In this document: piece after piece, positions 6,855-13,647 of the stretch
Layout of the letters: the number at the start of each line of letters is the position of its first letter
How positions within the stretch are numbered: position 1 is the first letter of the stretch
Source: Bacteroidales bacterium
GTDB lineage: Bacteria; Bacteroidota; Bacteroidia; Bacteroidales; PUMT01
Length of the DNA stretch: 15,740 nt
Direction of reading: 5' to 3'
Assembly (NCBI GenBank): GCA_007119075.1
Contig: SKQJ01000316.1
Location: 1-15,740 of the forward strand
Program-made: the position numbers and the translations under genes
Notes under the pieces: model-generated
Told to the model about the DNA's origin: nothing
Seen by the model: only the letters and a program-made list of their open reading frames with translations
Databases searched by the model: none

Positions 6855-7841
6855 ATGATAAAGCAAAAATTTAAATTCAACCCCGAGTCGCTCGAATATG
6901 ATCCCATAAACCAGACTTTCAGGGATAAGCTTTTGACTTTTCTGACCTATTTTTCTGCCAGTATTGCAATTTCAGTGATATATTTTCTTGTTTTCAGCCA
7001 CTTTTTTGATCTACCCAAGGAAAAAATACTCAAAAGAGAGGCAAATAAGCTTACTCTTCAGTACGAGATACTGAACAAGCAGCTGGATCATCTGGACAAC
7101 GTGCTGGCTGATATGCAAAACCGTGATGATAATATATACAGGGTGGTCTTTAATGCCGATCCGATCTCCCAGTCTATCAGGATGGCCGGCTTCGGGGGGG
7201 CAAACCGCTACACTGAGCTTGAAGGCTACATGAACAGTGATCTTATCGTGGAAACCACCAGGAGAGTCGATATCCTGAAAAAACAAATGTACATTCAGTC
7301 AACTTCCTACGATGAAGTGATCAATCTGGCTGTCAACAAGGAAGACATGCTTGCATCAATACCCTCAATCCAGCCCGTTGCAATAAGGGATATACGGAGG
7401 ATCGGGGGTTACTATGGAATGCGTATCCATCCGATCTACAAGATCAGGATGCATCATGACGGAATGGATTTCACGGCTCCTGTCGGCACCGATGTTTATG
7501 CAACCGGCAACGGCGTTGTCACAAGGGTAGTATCAAATCAATCCCGGGCAAGAACCGGATACGGAAATTTCATCGAGATCGATCACGGCTATGGGTACAG
7601 GACCCTGTATGCCCACCTCGAAAAGGTGAATGTAAAGCGCGGCCAGCAGGTCAAAAGAGGTGATGTAATAGGCCTGGTTGGGAATACCGGCGGCTCTACC
7701 GCGCCCCATTTGCATTATGAAGTTATCAGGAATAGCCGTCACGTCAACCCGATCAATTATTTCTATGGAGACATCTCCCCCCAGGAATTTGATGCGATGA
7801 TCGAAATGTCTATGCAGGGCGGTTCATTTTTAGGGATATAA
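6855..7841 (+). CDS. Membrane-anchored M23 family peptidoglycan endopeptidase
   Basis: The 328-residue product has a short cytoplasmic N terminus, one membrane segment (about residues 28-48, FLTYFSASIAISVIYFLVF), a coiled-coil-prone linker (about 55-90) and a C-terminal LytM/M23 zinc peptidase domain. Zinc and catalytic residues are visible: H201 and D205 in HHDGMD, H254 in LYAHL, and H285/H287 in PHLHYE. Such enzymes cut peptide cross-links of peptidoglycan, and this one would work in the periplasm while tethered to the inner membrane. A divergent alaS and a following MerR gene are the usual neighbours in Bacteroidota. An in-frame start at 6750 would add 35 residues, but the promoter candidate at 6802-6809 and the typical MIKQKFKFNPESLEYDP start favour 6855. 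Confidence 0.92.
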   Translation: MIKQKFKFNPESLEYDPINQTFRDKLLTFLTYFSASIAISVIYFLVFSHFFDLPKEKILKREANKLTLQYEILNKQLDHLDNVLADMQNRDDNIYRVVFNADPISQSIRMAGFGGANRYTELEGYMNSDLIVETTRRVDILKKQMYIQSTSYDEVINLAVNKEDMLASIPSIQPVAIRDIRRIGGYYGMRIHPIYKIRMHHDGMDFTAPVGTDVYATGNGVVTRVVSNQSRARTGYGNFIEIDHGYGYRTLYAHLEKVNVKRGQQVKRGDVIGLVGNTGGSTAPHLHYEVIRNSRHVNPINYFYGDISPQEFDAMIEMSMQGGSFLGI

Positions 7842-7852
7842 TCTTTGCAGCC

Positions 7853-8188
7853 GTGCCGTATAAAGAAAAAAAAGTCGAGAAGCTCTATTACTCCATAGGG
7901 GAGATCGCCGATATGTTCAATGTCAACACCTCCCTCATCCGGTACTGGGAAAAGGAATTCGATGTCATTAAACCCAAAAAGAACAAAAAGGGGAACCGCT
8001 TTTTTACCATTGAGGATATTGATAATTTTTATCTTATCCATGAACTGGTCAAAGTAAGGGGCATGACTCTCAGGGGGGCAAAGAAAAAACTGAAGGAAAA
8101 CAAGGACGGCACCGTGAAGAATTTTGAGATCGTAAAGATACTTAAAGATGTCAGGCAGATGCTGATCGAAATAAAGGAAGGCCTCTGA
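7853..8188 (+). CDS. Short MerR-type transcriptional regulator
   Basis: The 111-residue product begins at GTG 7853, 11 bp after the peptidase stop, so the two are probably co-transcribed. It holds a winged helix of the MerR kind: YYSIGEIADMFNVNTSLIRYWEKEF (about residues 12-36) is the recognition helix-turn-helix, followed by GNRFFTIEDIDNFYLIHELVKVRGMTLRGAKKKL (about 47-81), the wing and second helix pair. Only about 30 residues follow, so there is no separate effector-binding domain or metal-binding cysteine loop; the signal it responds to, if any, is unknown. The start MPYKEKKVEKLYYS matches the common N terminus of this Bacteroidota group, which supports GTG rather than an internal codon. 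Confidence 0.9.
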   Translation: MPYKEKKVEKLYYSIGEIADMFNVNTSLIRYWEKEFDVIKPKKNKKGNRFFTIEDIDNFYLIHELVKVRGMTLRGAKKKLKENKDGTVKNFEIVKILKDVRQMLIEIKEGL

Positions 8189-8210
8189 ACCTGCTTCCCG
8201 CTTACCCTGA

Positions 8211-8240
8211 ACGGGCAGGCAAATTCTGCCGTTTATTGTT
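8211..8240 (+). terminator. Likely intrinsic terminator after the MerR gene
   Basis: ACGG(G)CAG (8211-8218) pairs with CTGCCGT (8226-8232) around a 7-base loop, with one bulged G, and is followed by TTATTGTT. It begins 22 bp after the MerR stop. The T-run is interrupted, so the strength is uncertain. Confidence 0.5.
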
Positions 8241-8251
8241 CCCGCATTCTT

Positions 8252-8361
8252 TCCCGGCCGGATTTGACAGCCTGGCCAGCCAATAGTCCCGGCCGGCCTC
8301 CTGCAAACAGCTGTTTTTTAGAAATTCAATTTTTTTGCCGGTTTCCCCTCTTTTTTTGCCG
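8252..8361. repeat. Short direct repeats in the MerR/nif3 spacer
   Basis: The 233-bp spacer holds no gene. TCCCGGCCGG occurs at 8252-8261 and 8287-8296, each centred on the palindrome CCGGCCGG or its core, and TTTTTTTGCCG occurs at 8330-8340 and 8351-8361. No coding potential is visible. Confidence 0.5.
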
Positions 8362-8387
8362 ATTGAAGGAAAAATTCAATAATTTTA
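8355..8387 (+). promoter_or_regulatory. Candidate promoter for the nif3-like/zinc-ribbon pair
   Basis: TTTG (8355-8358), 21 bp, then TAATTTTA (8380-8387), which differs from TAnnTTTG only in its last base. It is placed about 35 bp before ATG 8422. Pattern-based inference. Confidence 0.35.
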
Positions 8388-8421
8388 TCGACAACGGGAA
8401 GAGCGGATTAAAACATAGATC

Positions 8422-9516
8422 ATGCAAATAAAACAGATTATCAGGGAACTGGAAGAATTTGCACCCCTGCCCCTGCAGGAATCATACGATAATTCCGGTT
8501 TGGCCGTGGGCAATATCAACACTGAGGTCGACTCAGTGCTGTTATGCCTCGATGTTACCCTCGAAGTGCTTGATGAGGCTGAAAAAAAGGGCGCCGGACT
8601 GATAATTTCGCACCATCCTGTCATATTCGGAAAACTTGGAAAACTCACCGGGAGCACATTCACCGAAAGATTGATTATCAAAGCCATCAAAAGCGGCATA
8701 GCCCTGTATTCGGCCCACACCAATATCGATAGCGTGACAGGCGGGGTCAACAGCCGGATAGCTGAAAAAATAGGGCTCCGGGATTGTGAGATACTTTCGC
8801 CTGTGAAAGGCATATTGAAAAAACTGGCAGTTTTTGTTCCCCGCGATCATGCTTCCCCGGTCAGGCAGGCCATATTTGATGCCGGCGCAGGGCATATCGG
8901 GGAATATGACCAATGCAGTTTCAACGTTGAAGGAGAAGGTTCCTTCAGAGGGTCGGAAAAATCGGATCCCTTTACCGGCAAACCGGGCACTCTTCATTTT
9001 GAAAAGGAGATACGGATTGAAACCATATTTCCGGGATTTCTTGAAACCCGGATAATTGAAAGAATGAAGGAGGCACATCCCTACGAGGAAGTCGCCTACG
9101 ATATTTATCCGCTCGATAACATTTACGACAGGGCGGGCATGGGAATGATAGGGAATCTTGAATATCCGGCGGAAAGCCATGAGTTTCTTAAAAAGCTCAA
9201 GGAAGCTTTCCACGCGGAATGCATCCGTTACAGTCCGGCAGCCTTCAGAAAAATATCCCGTGTGGCCGTGTGTGGCGGCAGCGGAGGTTTTCTGGCAGGC
9301 CAGGCCAGGAAGGGGGGCGCCGATATCTTTGTTACGGGAGAAATCAAATATCACGATTTCTTTCAGGCCGATCAGGAGATGATGCTGGCCGAAATCGGCC
9401 ATTTTGAAAGCGAGCAATTTACGCTCGGGATTTTTCATGAATTACTTACAAAAAAATTTGTTAACTTTGCGGTTCATTTTTCAGATGTAAAAACAAACCC
9501 GATTCATTATTTTTAA
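8422..9516 (+). CDS. Nif3-like dinuclear metal centre protein (YbgI/DUF34 family), long form
   Basis: The 364-residue product is the long, three-part version of the Nif3/DUF34 family. Metal ligands appear at H64/H65 (IISHHPVIFG), H99 and D103 (AHTNID), and H327/E331 (GHFESE). Between the two metal-binding halves lies an inserted PII-like domain of about 110 residues (roughly 124-233, with KKLAVFVPRDH at its start and HPYEEVAYDIYPLDN at its end). Family members form toroidal hexamers with two metals per subunit; the enzymatic role is unsettled, with GTP cyclohydrolase-like and other hydrolase activities proposed. It is followed after 7 bp by the coiled-coil zinc-ribbon gene, a pairing commonly seen in Bacteroidota and other phyla, suggesting a shared job. 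The ATG at 8422 gives the standard MQIKQIIRELEEFAP start. Confidence 0.93.
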   Translation: MQIKQIIRELEEFAPLPLQESYDNSGLAVGNINTEVDSVLLCLDVTLEVLDEAEKKGAGLIISHHPVIFGKLGKLTGSTFTERLIIKAIKSGIALYSAHTNIDSVTGGVNSRIAEKIGLRDCEILSPVKGILKKLAVFVPRDHASPVRQAIFDAGAGHIGEYDQCSFNVEGEGSFRGSEKSDPFTGKPGTLHFEKEIRIETIFPGFLETRIIERMKEAHPYEEVAYDIYPLDNIYDRAGMGMIGNLEYPAESHEFLKKLKEAFHAECIRYSPAAFRKISRVAVCGGSGGFLAGQARKGGADIFVTGEIKYHDFFQADQEMMLAEIGHFESEQFTLGIFHELLTKKFVNFAVHFSDVKTNPIHYF

Positions 9517-9523
9517 AAAGGAT

Positions 9524-10303
9524 ATGGCAACCGAAACCAAAAAAGCACAGGAAGGCACAGACAGATCGACCGAAGAAAAATTAAGGATCCTGTTTGAAAT
9601 GCAGCAGATCGATTCGGATATCGACAGGATAAGGATACTCAGGGGCGAGCTTCCGCTTGAAGTGCAGGATCTTGAAGATGAAATAGAAGGTTTGCAGACG
9701 CGTCTCACCAATCTTCAGGATGAAATGAAGAATCTTGAAGCTTCTATTGCAAATAAGAAAAATGATATCACCGAATCGCAGGCACTGATAAAGAAATACC
9801 AGGAACAGCAGATGAACGTGAGAAACAACCGGGAATATGACTCCCTTTCCAAGGAGATAGAATTCCAGACCCTTGAAATAGAGCTTTCCGAAAAGAGGAT
9901 CAGAGAATTTACCGCACAGCTTGAGGAAAAACAGAAATTCGAGACCGATTCAAAAGCAGCCCTGGATGAACATGTCGGAGCTCTTGAAGATAAAAAAGGA
10001 GAGCTTAACAGCATTGTTTCCGAAACCCAGAAAGATGAGGAGGAGCTTAAACGGCGATCGGATCAGTTCGAGGACCTGATCGAGCCCCGGCTGCTTTCTG
10101 CCTACAAACGGATCCGCAGAAACGCCAGAAACGGACTGGCTGTTGTGCCGGTGGAAAGAGATGCCTGCGGCGGATGTTTCAATAAAATACCTCCCCAGCG
10201 CCAGCTCGACATAAAGTCGAGGAAAAAGATCATAGTCTGCGAATATTGCGGCAGGATACTTGTCGACAACGAGATCATGACCGAAAAGGCCCCGGAGGAA
10301 TAA
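9524..10303 (+). CDS. Coiled-coil protein with C-terminal C4 zinc ribbon
   Basis: The 259-residue product has a long charged helix (about residues 18-185) rich in Glu, Lys and Gln with heptad-like spacing, consistent with an antiparallel coiled coil, followed by a zinc ribbon with C215, C218, C239 and C242 (CGGC and CEYC). This is the zf-RING_7/PF02591 type, to which Chlamydia CT398 (CdsZ) belongs; CT398 has been reported to bind sigma-54 and secretion components. A nucleic-acid or protein-scaffold role has been proposed, but the function here is unknown. It starts 7 bp after the nif3-like gene and so is almost certainly in the same transcript. A small GCGG-TTTTT-CCGC hairpin follows its stop at 10328-10340. 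Confidence 0.9.
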   Translation: MATETKKAQEGTDRSTEEKLRILFEMQQIDSDIDRIRILRGELPLEVQDLEDEIEGLQTRLTNLQDEMKNLEASIANKKNDITESQALIKKYQEQQMNVRNNREYDSLSKEIEFQTLEIELSEKRIREFTAQLEEKQKFETDSKAALDEHVGALEDKKGELNSIVSETQKDEEELKRRSDQFEDLIEPRLLSAYKRIRRNARNGLAVVPVERDACGGCFNKIPPQRQLDIKSRKKIIVCEYCGRILVDNEIMTEKAPEE

Positions 10304-10327
10304 GCCCGCCCCCCGGATCAGGATCAG

Positions 10328-10367
10328 GCGGTTTTTCCGCAGGAGATCAGTTTCGGTGTCTCTGCGG
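10328..10367 (+). promoter_or_regulatory. Overlapping, mutually exclusive hairpins before hutU
   Basis: GCGG (10328-10331) can pair with CCGC (10337-10340) around TTTTT. The same CCGC is also the start of CCGCAG-G-AGA (10337-10346), which pairs with TCTCTGCGG (1059-10367 region, exactly 10359-10367) around a 12-base loop with one bulge. Only one of the two can form at a time. The first may be the terminator of the upstream gene, the second part of the hutU leader. Confidence 0.35.
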
Positions 10368-10385
10368 CCAAAATACCTTTCAGGG

Positions 10386-12398
10386 ATGACAAAATCAGAG
10401 TTCCAGCGAACCATTCTCCGGGGGATACCATCCGAGCTTCCGCCTCCGCCGGTCTGGGACCATGATATCAACCACGCACCCAGGAGAAGGCTTCTTCTTT
10501 CCAGGGAGGAAAAACAGCTTGCCGTCAGAAACGCATTAAGGTATTTTGACAGGCGTCACCATGAGGTTCTTGCCGGCGAATTTGCCTCGGAGCTCATGGA
10601 ATATGGCAGGATTTACATGCACCGTTTCCGGCCCTCCTACGAAATAAAAGCCAGAAATATCCTTGACTATCCCCATAAAACCCGGCAGGCAGCGGCAATT
10701 ATGCTGATGCTCAGCAATAACCTGGATAAAGCCGTTGCGCAGCATCCCCATGAGCTCATCACCTATGGCGGAAACGGCGCTGTTTTTCAGAACTGGGCTC
10801 AGTACTTGCTGACAATGCAATACCTGGCCGGCATGACCGGCGAACAGACCCTTGTGCTTTACTCAGGCCACCCGCTTGGCCTCTTCCCTTCCCATGCCGA
10901 AGCCCCGAGAGTGGTTGTTACCAACGGAATGGTTATTCCCAATTATTCATCAGGCGATGATTATGAAAGACTTAACGCTTTGGGAGTCAGTCAGTACGGA
11001 CAGATGACCGCCGGATCGTTCATGTATATCGGTCCCCAGGGGATCGTTCACGGCACTACAATAACCGTTTTGAATGCCTGCAGGAGGATTTCCGGTTCTG
11101 CCTGCGGAGATATGAAAGGGAAGGTATTCGTTACCAGCGGACTTGGTGGAATGTCGGGCGCTCAGCCCAGGGCCACGGTAATTGCCGGAGGGATTTGCCT
11201 GGTCGCAGAGGTCAACCCGAGGGCTATCAGGACCCGTCATTCCCAGGGTTGGGTTGATGAGGTTTATGACGATCTCGACCATCTTATAAAGCGCGCTTAT
11301 ATTGCCAGGAAAAACAGCGAGGCTGTCTCGCTTGCCTACCATGGGAATGTGGTTGACATGCTTGAAAGGCTGGCGGCAGAGAGATTTCCGGCAGAGCTGG
11401 GTTCAGACCAGACCTCCCTGCATAACCCGTGGTCGGGCGGCTACTATCCGGCCGGCATCGGTTTTGACGAGGCAAACCGGCTTATGACCGCCGATCCTGA
11501 AAGGTTCCGGGAACTTGTTCAGGTCTCCCTGCGGAGGCACGTGGATGCCATAAATGAGCTTGCCGCAGGAGGCATGTATTTCTGGGATTACGGCAATGCC
11601 TTCCTTCTTGAAGCGGGGCGTGCGGGAGCCGACGTTTTCCAGCCTTCGGGCGGCTACCGCTACCGGTCGTATGTTCAGGATATAATGGGCCCCTTGTTCT
11701 TCGATTATGGCTTCGGACCTTTCCGCTGGGTTTGCACCTCCTGTGATCCTGCCGATCTGGACAAAAGCGATGCAATTGCTGCAGGAGCTCTCAGTGAGAT
11801 CCTTGCGGGACCGGTATCATCCGATATCCGCTTCCAGTTAGAGGATAATCTGCTGTGGATCAGGGAGGCCGGAAAGAACAAACTGGTGGTGGGCTCCCAG
11901 GCCCGAATACTGTATGCCGATTCCCGGGGGCGCATAAAAATCGCATCTGCCCTGAACCGGGCCGTACGTGATGGAAAAATCACAGCACCCATAGTGATCG
12001 GCAGGGATCACCACGATGTATCGGGCACCGATTCTCCCTTCCGGGAGACATCCGATATTTATGACGGATCATCATTCACTGCCGATATGGCCGTGCAGAA
12101 CGTCATAGGCGATTCATTTCGCGGCGCCACCTGGGTGTCGCTCCACAATGGCGGCGGAGTAGGATGGGGCGAGTCGGTAAACGGAGGGTTCGGAATGCTC
12201 CTTGACGGGTCAGATGATGCTTTCCGTCGGCTGGAATCCATGCTTCACTGGGATGTGAACAACGGGATTGCCCGCAGGAGCTGGGCCGGAAACCCGGGCG
12301 CCATAGATGCGATAAAGCGTGAGATGGAACAAACGCCCCAGCTTGGAGTAACCCTGCCTGTTCAGGTTGACGATGGACTTATTGACTCTCTTTTTTAA
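10386..12398 (+). CDS. hutU: Urocanate hydratase (long form)
   Basis: The 670-residue product is the long urocanase found in eukaryotes and Bacteroidota (about 670-680), rather than the ~555-residue form of Pseudomonas and Bacillus. Urocanase adds water to urocanate, with bound NAD+, to give imidazolonepropionate, step two of histidine breakdown. Recognisable blocks are HELITYGGNGAVFQNWAQY, LYSGHPLGLFPS, APRVVVTNGMVIPNYS, GVSQYGQMTAGSFMYIGPQG, the glycine-rich VFVTSGLGGMSGAQP (NAD+ region), and GPFRWVCTSCDPADL (F446 to L457). No hutH, hutI or formiminotransferase gene is near. I chose ATG 10386 over a GTG at 10356: the latter lies inside a leader hairpin, while MTKSEFQRTILRGIP fits known N termini. 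A CDS for a lipoprotein follows at once. Confidence 0.96.
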   Translation: MTKSEFQRTILRGIPSELPPPPVWDHDINHAPRRRLLLSREEKQLAVRNALRYFDRRHHEVLAGEFASELMEYGRIYMHRFRPSYEIKARNILDYPHKTRQAAAIMLMLSNNLDKAVAQHPHELITYGGNGAVFQNWAQYLLTMQYLAGMTGEQTLVLYSGHPLGLFPSHAEAPRVVVTNGMVIPNYSSGDDYERLNALGVSQYGQMTAGSFMYIGPQGIVHGTTITVLNACRRISGSACGDMKGKVFVTSGLGGMSGAQPRATVIAGGICLVAEVNPRAIRTRHSQGWVDEVYDDLDHLIKRAYIARKNSEAVSLAYHGNVVDMLERLAAERFPAELGSDQTSLHNPWSGGYYPAGIGFDEANRLMTADPERFRELVQVSLRRHVDAINELAAGGMYFWDYGNAFLLEAGRAGADVFQPSGGYRYRSYVQDIMGPLFFDYGFGPFRWVCTSCDPADLDKSDAIAAGALSEILAGPVSSDIRFQLEDNLLWIREAGKNKLVVGSQARILYADSRGRIKIASALNRAVRDGKITAPIVIGRDHHDVSGTDSPFRETSDIYDGSSFTADMAVQNVIGDSFRGATWVSLHNGGGVGWGESVNGGFGMLLDGSDDAFRRLESMLHWDVNNGIARRSWAGNPGAIDAIKREMEQTPQLGVTLPVQVDDGLIDSLF

Positions 12399-12408
12399 AC
12401 CGAATGTC

Positions 12409-12804
12409 GTGAAAAGATCCGGCTATTTCCTGTTATTGGTGTTGTTATCGCTCATTCTCTCATCGTGCGATGACGAGATCTTTGGTCCCCGGACATTTGA
12501 AGGATTCTGGGATGTAACCGAGAAAAGCGAAGTTTTCGGTGAACTGAGCTTCAGGGTCTGGATTGAGGAATCTCCCGGTGACAACTCCAGACTGATCATA
12601 TATGATTTTTCATTTCTGGAGGGAGCCGATGTTGTGGCCGATGTTCTGGAACGCAACCTGACCATCAGTCCCCAATCGGTAGCCGCCAGGGGGGGCGCCT
12701 TCCAGATCTCGGGCAGCGGCACAGCCTCGTCCAATCGACGCAGGATCGACTGGCAATACAGGATCGACGGCGATAATTACACTGCTGTTTTTGTAAAACA
12801 GTGA
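12409..12804 (+). CDS. Small lipoprotein of unknown family, probably surface-exposed
   Basis: I do not recognise a family. With GTG 12409 as start, 10 bp after the hutU stop, the product is 131 residues: a basic start (VKRSG), a hydrophobic stretch (YFLLLVLLSLI) and the lipobox LSSC, so the mature protein begins at cysteine 20 and continues DDEIFGP. The acidic DD after the cysteine resembles the surface-export signal of Bacteroidota lipoproteins. The mature part (about 112 residues) has alternating beta-like segments (FEGFWDVTEK, LSFRVWIEE, RLIIYDFSFLE, GAFQISGSGTAS, IDWQYRIDG, NYTAVFVKQ) suggesting a small barrel of the lipocalin type. An upstream TTG (12367) or ATG (12373) in frame would overlap hutU and put 12-14 charged or hydrophobic residues before the signal, so I prefer GTG. 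Its last 18 codons are copied exactly downstream. Confidence 0.75.
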   Translation: MKRSGYFLLLVLLSLILSSCDDEIFGPRTFEGFWDVTEKSEVFGELSFRVWIEESPGDNSRLIIYDFSFLEGADVVADVLERNLTISPQSVAARGGAFQISGSGTASSNRRRIDWQYRIDGDNYTAVFVKQ

Positions 12805-12872
12805 TATGATTTGACTGGCAATACAGGATCGACGGCGATAATTACACTGCTGTTTTTGTAAAACAGTGATAT
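12748..12872 (+). repeat. Exact tandem duplication of the lipoprotein gene 3' end
   Basis: Bases 12748-12807 recur at 12813-12872 with no mismatch over 60 bp (period 65, five-base linker GATTT). The unit begins on a codon boundary (GAC, aspartate) and covers the last 18 codons, the TGA stop and five further bases. Each copy contains CTGTTTT-TGT-AAAACAG (12785-12801 and 12850-12866), a 7-bp hairpin that could end transcription from both directions, although no clear T-run follows. The second copy stops one base before the TGA of the convergent CoA-binding gene at 12873-12875. No selection for coding is expected in the second copy, since it follows the stop and has a different phase. Confidence 0.95.
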
Positions 12873-13238
12873 TCAGTACTTATCTGCGTTGAGCATTATC
12901 AGGGTGCAATCCTCAAGCACCTCGATTCCGTCTTTTTCAGCCATCTGCATGAATTCGGGATTTTCAGTTCCCGGATTGAATATTATCCTTTGGGGATGCA
13001 GGGAAAGGAGCCATGAATAATATTCTTTCTGCCTGGCAGGGCCAACATACATTGTAATAGTATGAATATCATTAAATTCAGACCTCTCTCTGATTATTTC
13101 GATGCCTCCGATCTCCCCTTTCTTAATTCCGAACGGTACAACCGGGATATTGTGTCTCAGCAGGCTTCTTACCGCTTTATGGGAGAATCTGACCGGATTG
13201 GGACTGGCTCCCAGCACGAGGGTTTTTTTTTCTGTCAT
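12873..13238 (-). CDS. CoA-binding domain protein (YccU-like)
   Basis: The 121-residue product is a single Rossmann-type CoA-binding domain of the CoA_binding_2/YccU group. LGASPNPVRFSHKAVRSL (residues 9-26) is the nucleotide loop, then IPVVPFG, VGPARQKEYYSWL, RIIFNPGTENPEF with the conserved NPG-E, and the usual ending CTLIMLNADKY. Similar to the CoA-binding half of acyl-CoA synthetases but without a catalytic partner; its role is unknown, and members of the family are single-domain cytoplasmic proteins. It converges with the lipoprotein gene, whose duplicated tail ends at its stop codon, and is separated from ispF upstream on the same strand by 409 bp, where a promoter candidate lies. Confidence 0.9.
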   Translation of the reverse strand: MTEKKTLVLGASPNPVRFSHKAVRSLLRHNIPVVPFGIKKGEIGGIEIIRERSEFNDIHTITMYVGPARQKEYYSWLLSLHPQRIIFNPGTENPEFMQMAEKDGIEVLEDCTLIMLNADKY

Positions 13239-13290
13239 CTAAAGGTTGCTTAAATTTCCCGTCTGTTTGGCACTATTTTAAAATCAGCAA

Positions 13291-13321
13291 CGAAATTAAC
13301 TTTTTTTTGCTTCAATACAAA
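13291..13321 (-). promoter_or_regulatory. Candidate Bacteroidota promoter for the CoA-binding gene
   Basis: On the minus strand TTTG (13321-13318), exactly 19 bp, then TAATTTCG (13298-13291), which matches TAnnTTTG except for one base. Expected RNA start is about 45 bases before ATG 13238. The spacer between the boxes includes an A8 run. Confidence 0.45.
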
Positions 13322-13325
13322 TCAA

Positions 13326-13554
13326 TTATCATGGCGGAAAAAATATTTTCCAGTTGCGGCTGTTGACGGATAAGGAAGGGTATATTGATGCCTGGGGTGC
13401 GCACTGCTGACTGATAAGGAAGAGATTGTGGCCGTTGGGCGCCACAACACAGCAGCCCTGTTATCATGGCAATAAAAATATTTTCGGCATGGCCTGCAGG
13501 AGCGGGGAAAGACGGGGATGTGTCCGTTGGGCAGCCATGATGCGCAGCCACAAC
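13326..13554. repeat. Repeat- and hairpin-rich spacer between the CoA-binding gene and ispF
   Basis: The 409-bp spacer (13239-13647) has no credible gene but carries three direct-repeat pairs. TTATCATGGC...AAAATATTTTC is at 13326-13350 and 13461-13485 (22 of 25 equal). CTGYTGACKGATAAGGAAG is at 13360-13378 and 13404-13422 (17 of 19). CCGTTGGGCGCCACAAC at 13432-13448 recurs at 13524-13554 split by a 14-base insert. The third pair makes a 7-bp hairpin TTGTGGC/GCCACAA around an 8-base loop (13426-13447). ATCATGGC (13463-13470) is also the inverse of GCCATGAT (13534-13541). The 3' end to 13647 is GC-rich with no further structure I can name. Confidence 0.7.
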
Positions 13555-13647
13555 GTGCGGCGCCGGGAGATTCGGGGCAAATCAGAAAAGCAGATGCCGG
13601 GGTAAAAGTTCGTTGCTGGCCGGCCGGAAGACAGACCCGGGCATGAT

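Noticed and set aside
7837..7842. TATAAT just before the MerR gene
   Set aside because: It overlaps the peptidase stop codon, lies only 10 bp before the GTG, and Bacteroidota promoters use a different -7 sequence.
8542..9438. Minus-strand open frame of 298 codons opposite the nif3-like gene
   Set aside because: Antisense shadow of a gene with intact metal-binding motifs; no family resemblance in the minus frame.
12367..12408. Upstream TTG or ATG start for the lipoprotein
   Set aside because: It would overlap the hutU end and place a long non-signal segment before the lipoprotein signal; GTG 12409 gives a normal 20-residue signal.
13239..13647. CRISPR array or tRNA in the repeat-rich spacer
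   Set aside because: Repeats are unequal in type, in pairs only, and not evenly spaced; no tRNA arm pattern or TTC-type T-loop is visible.
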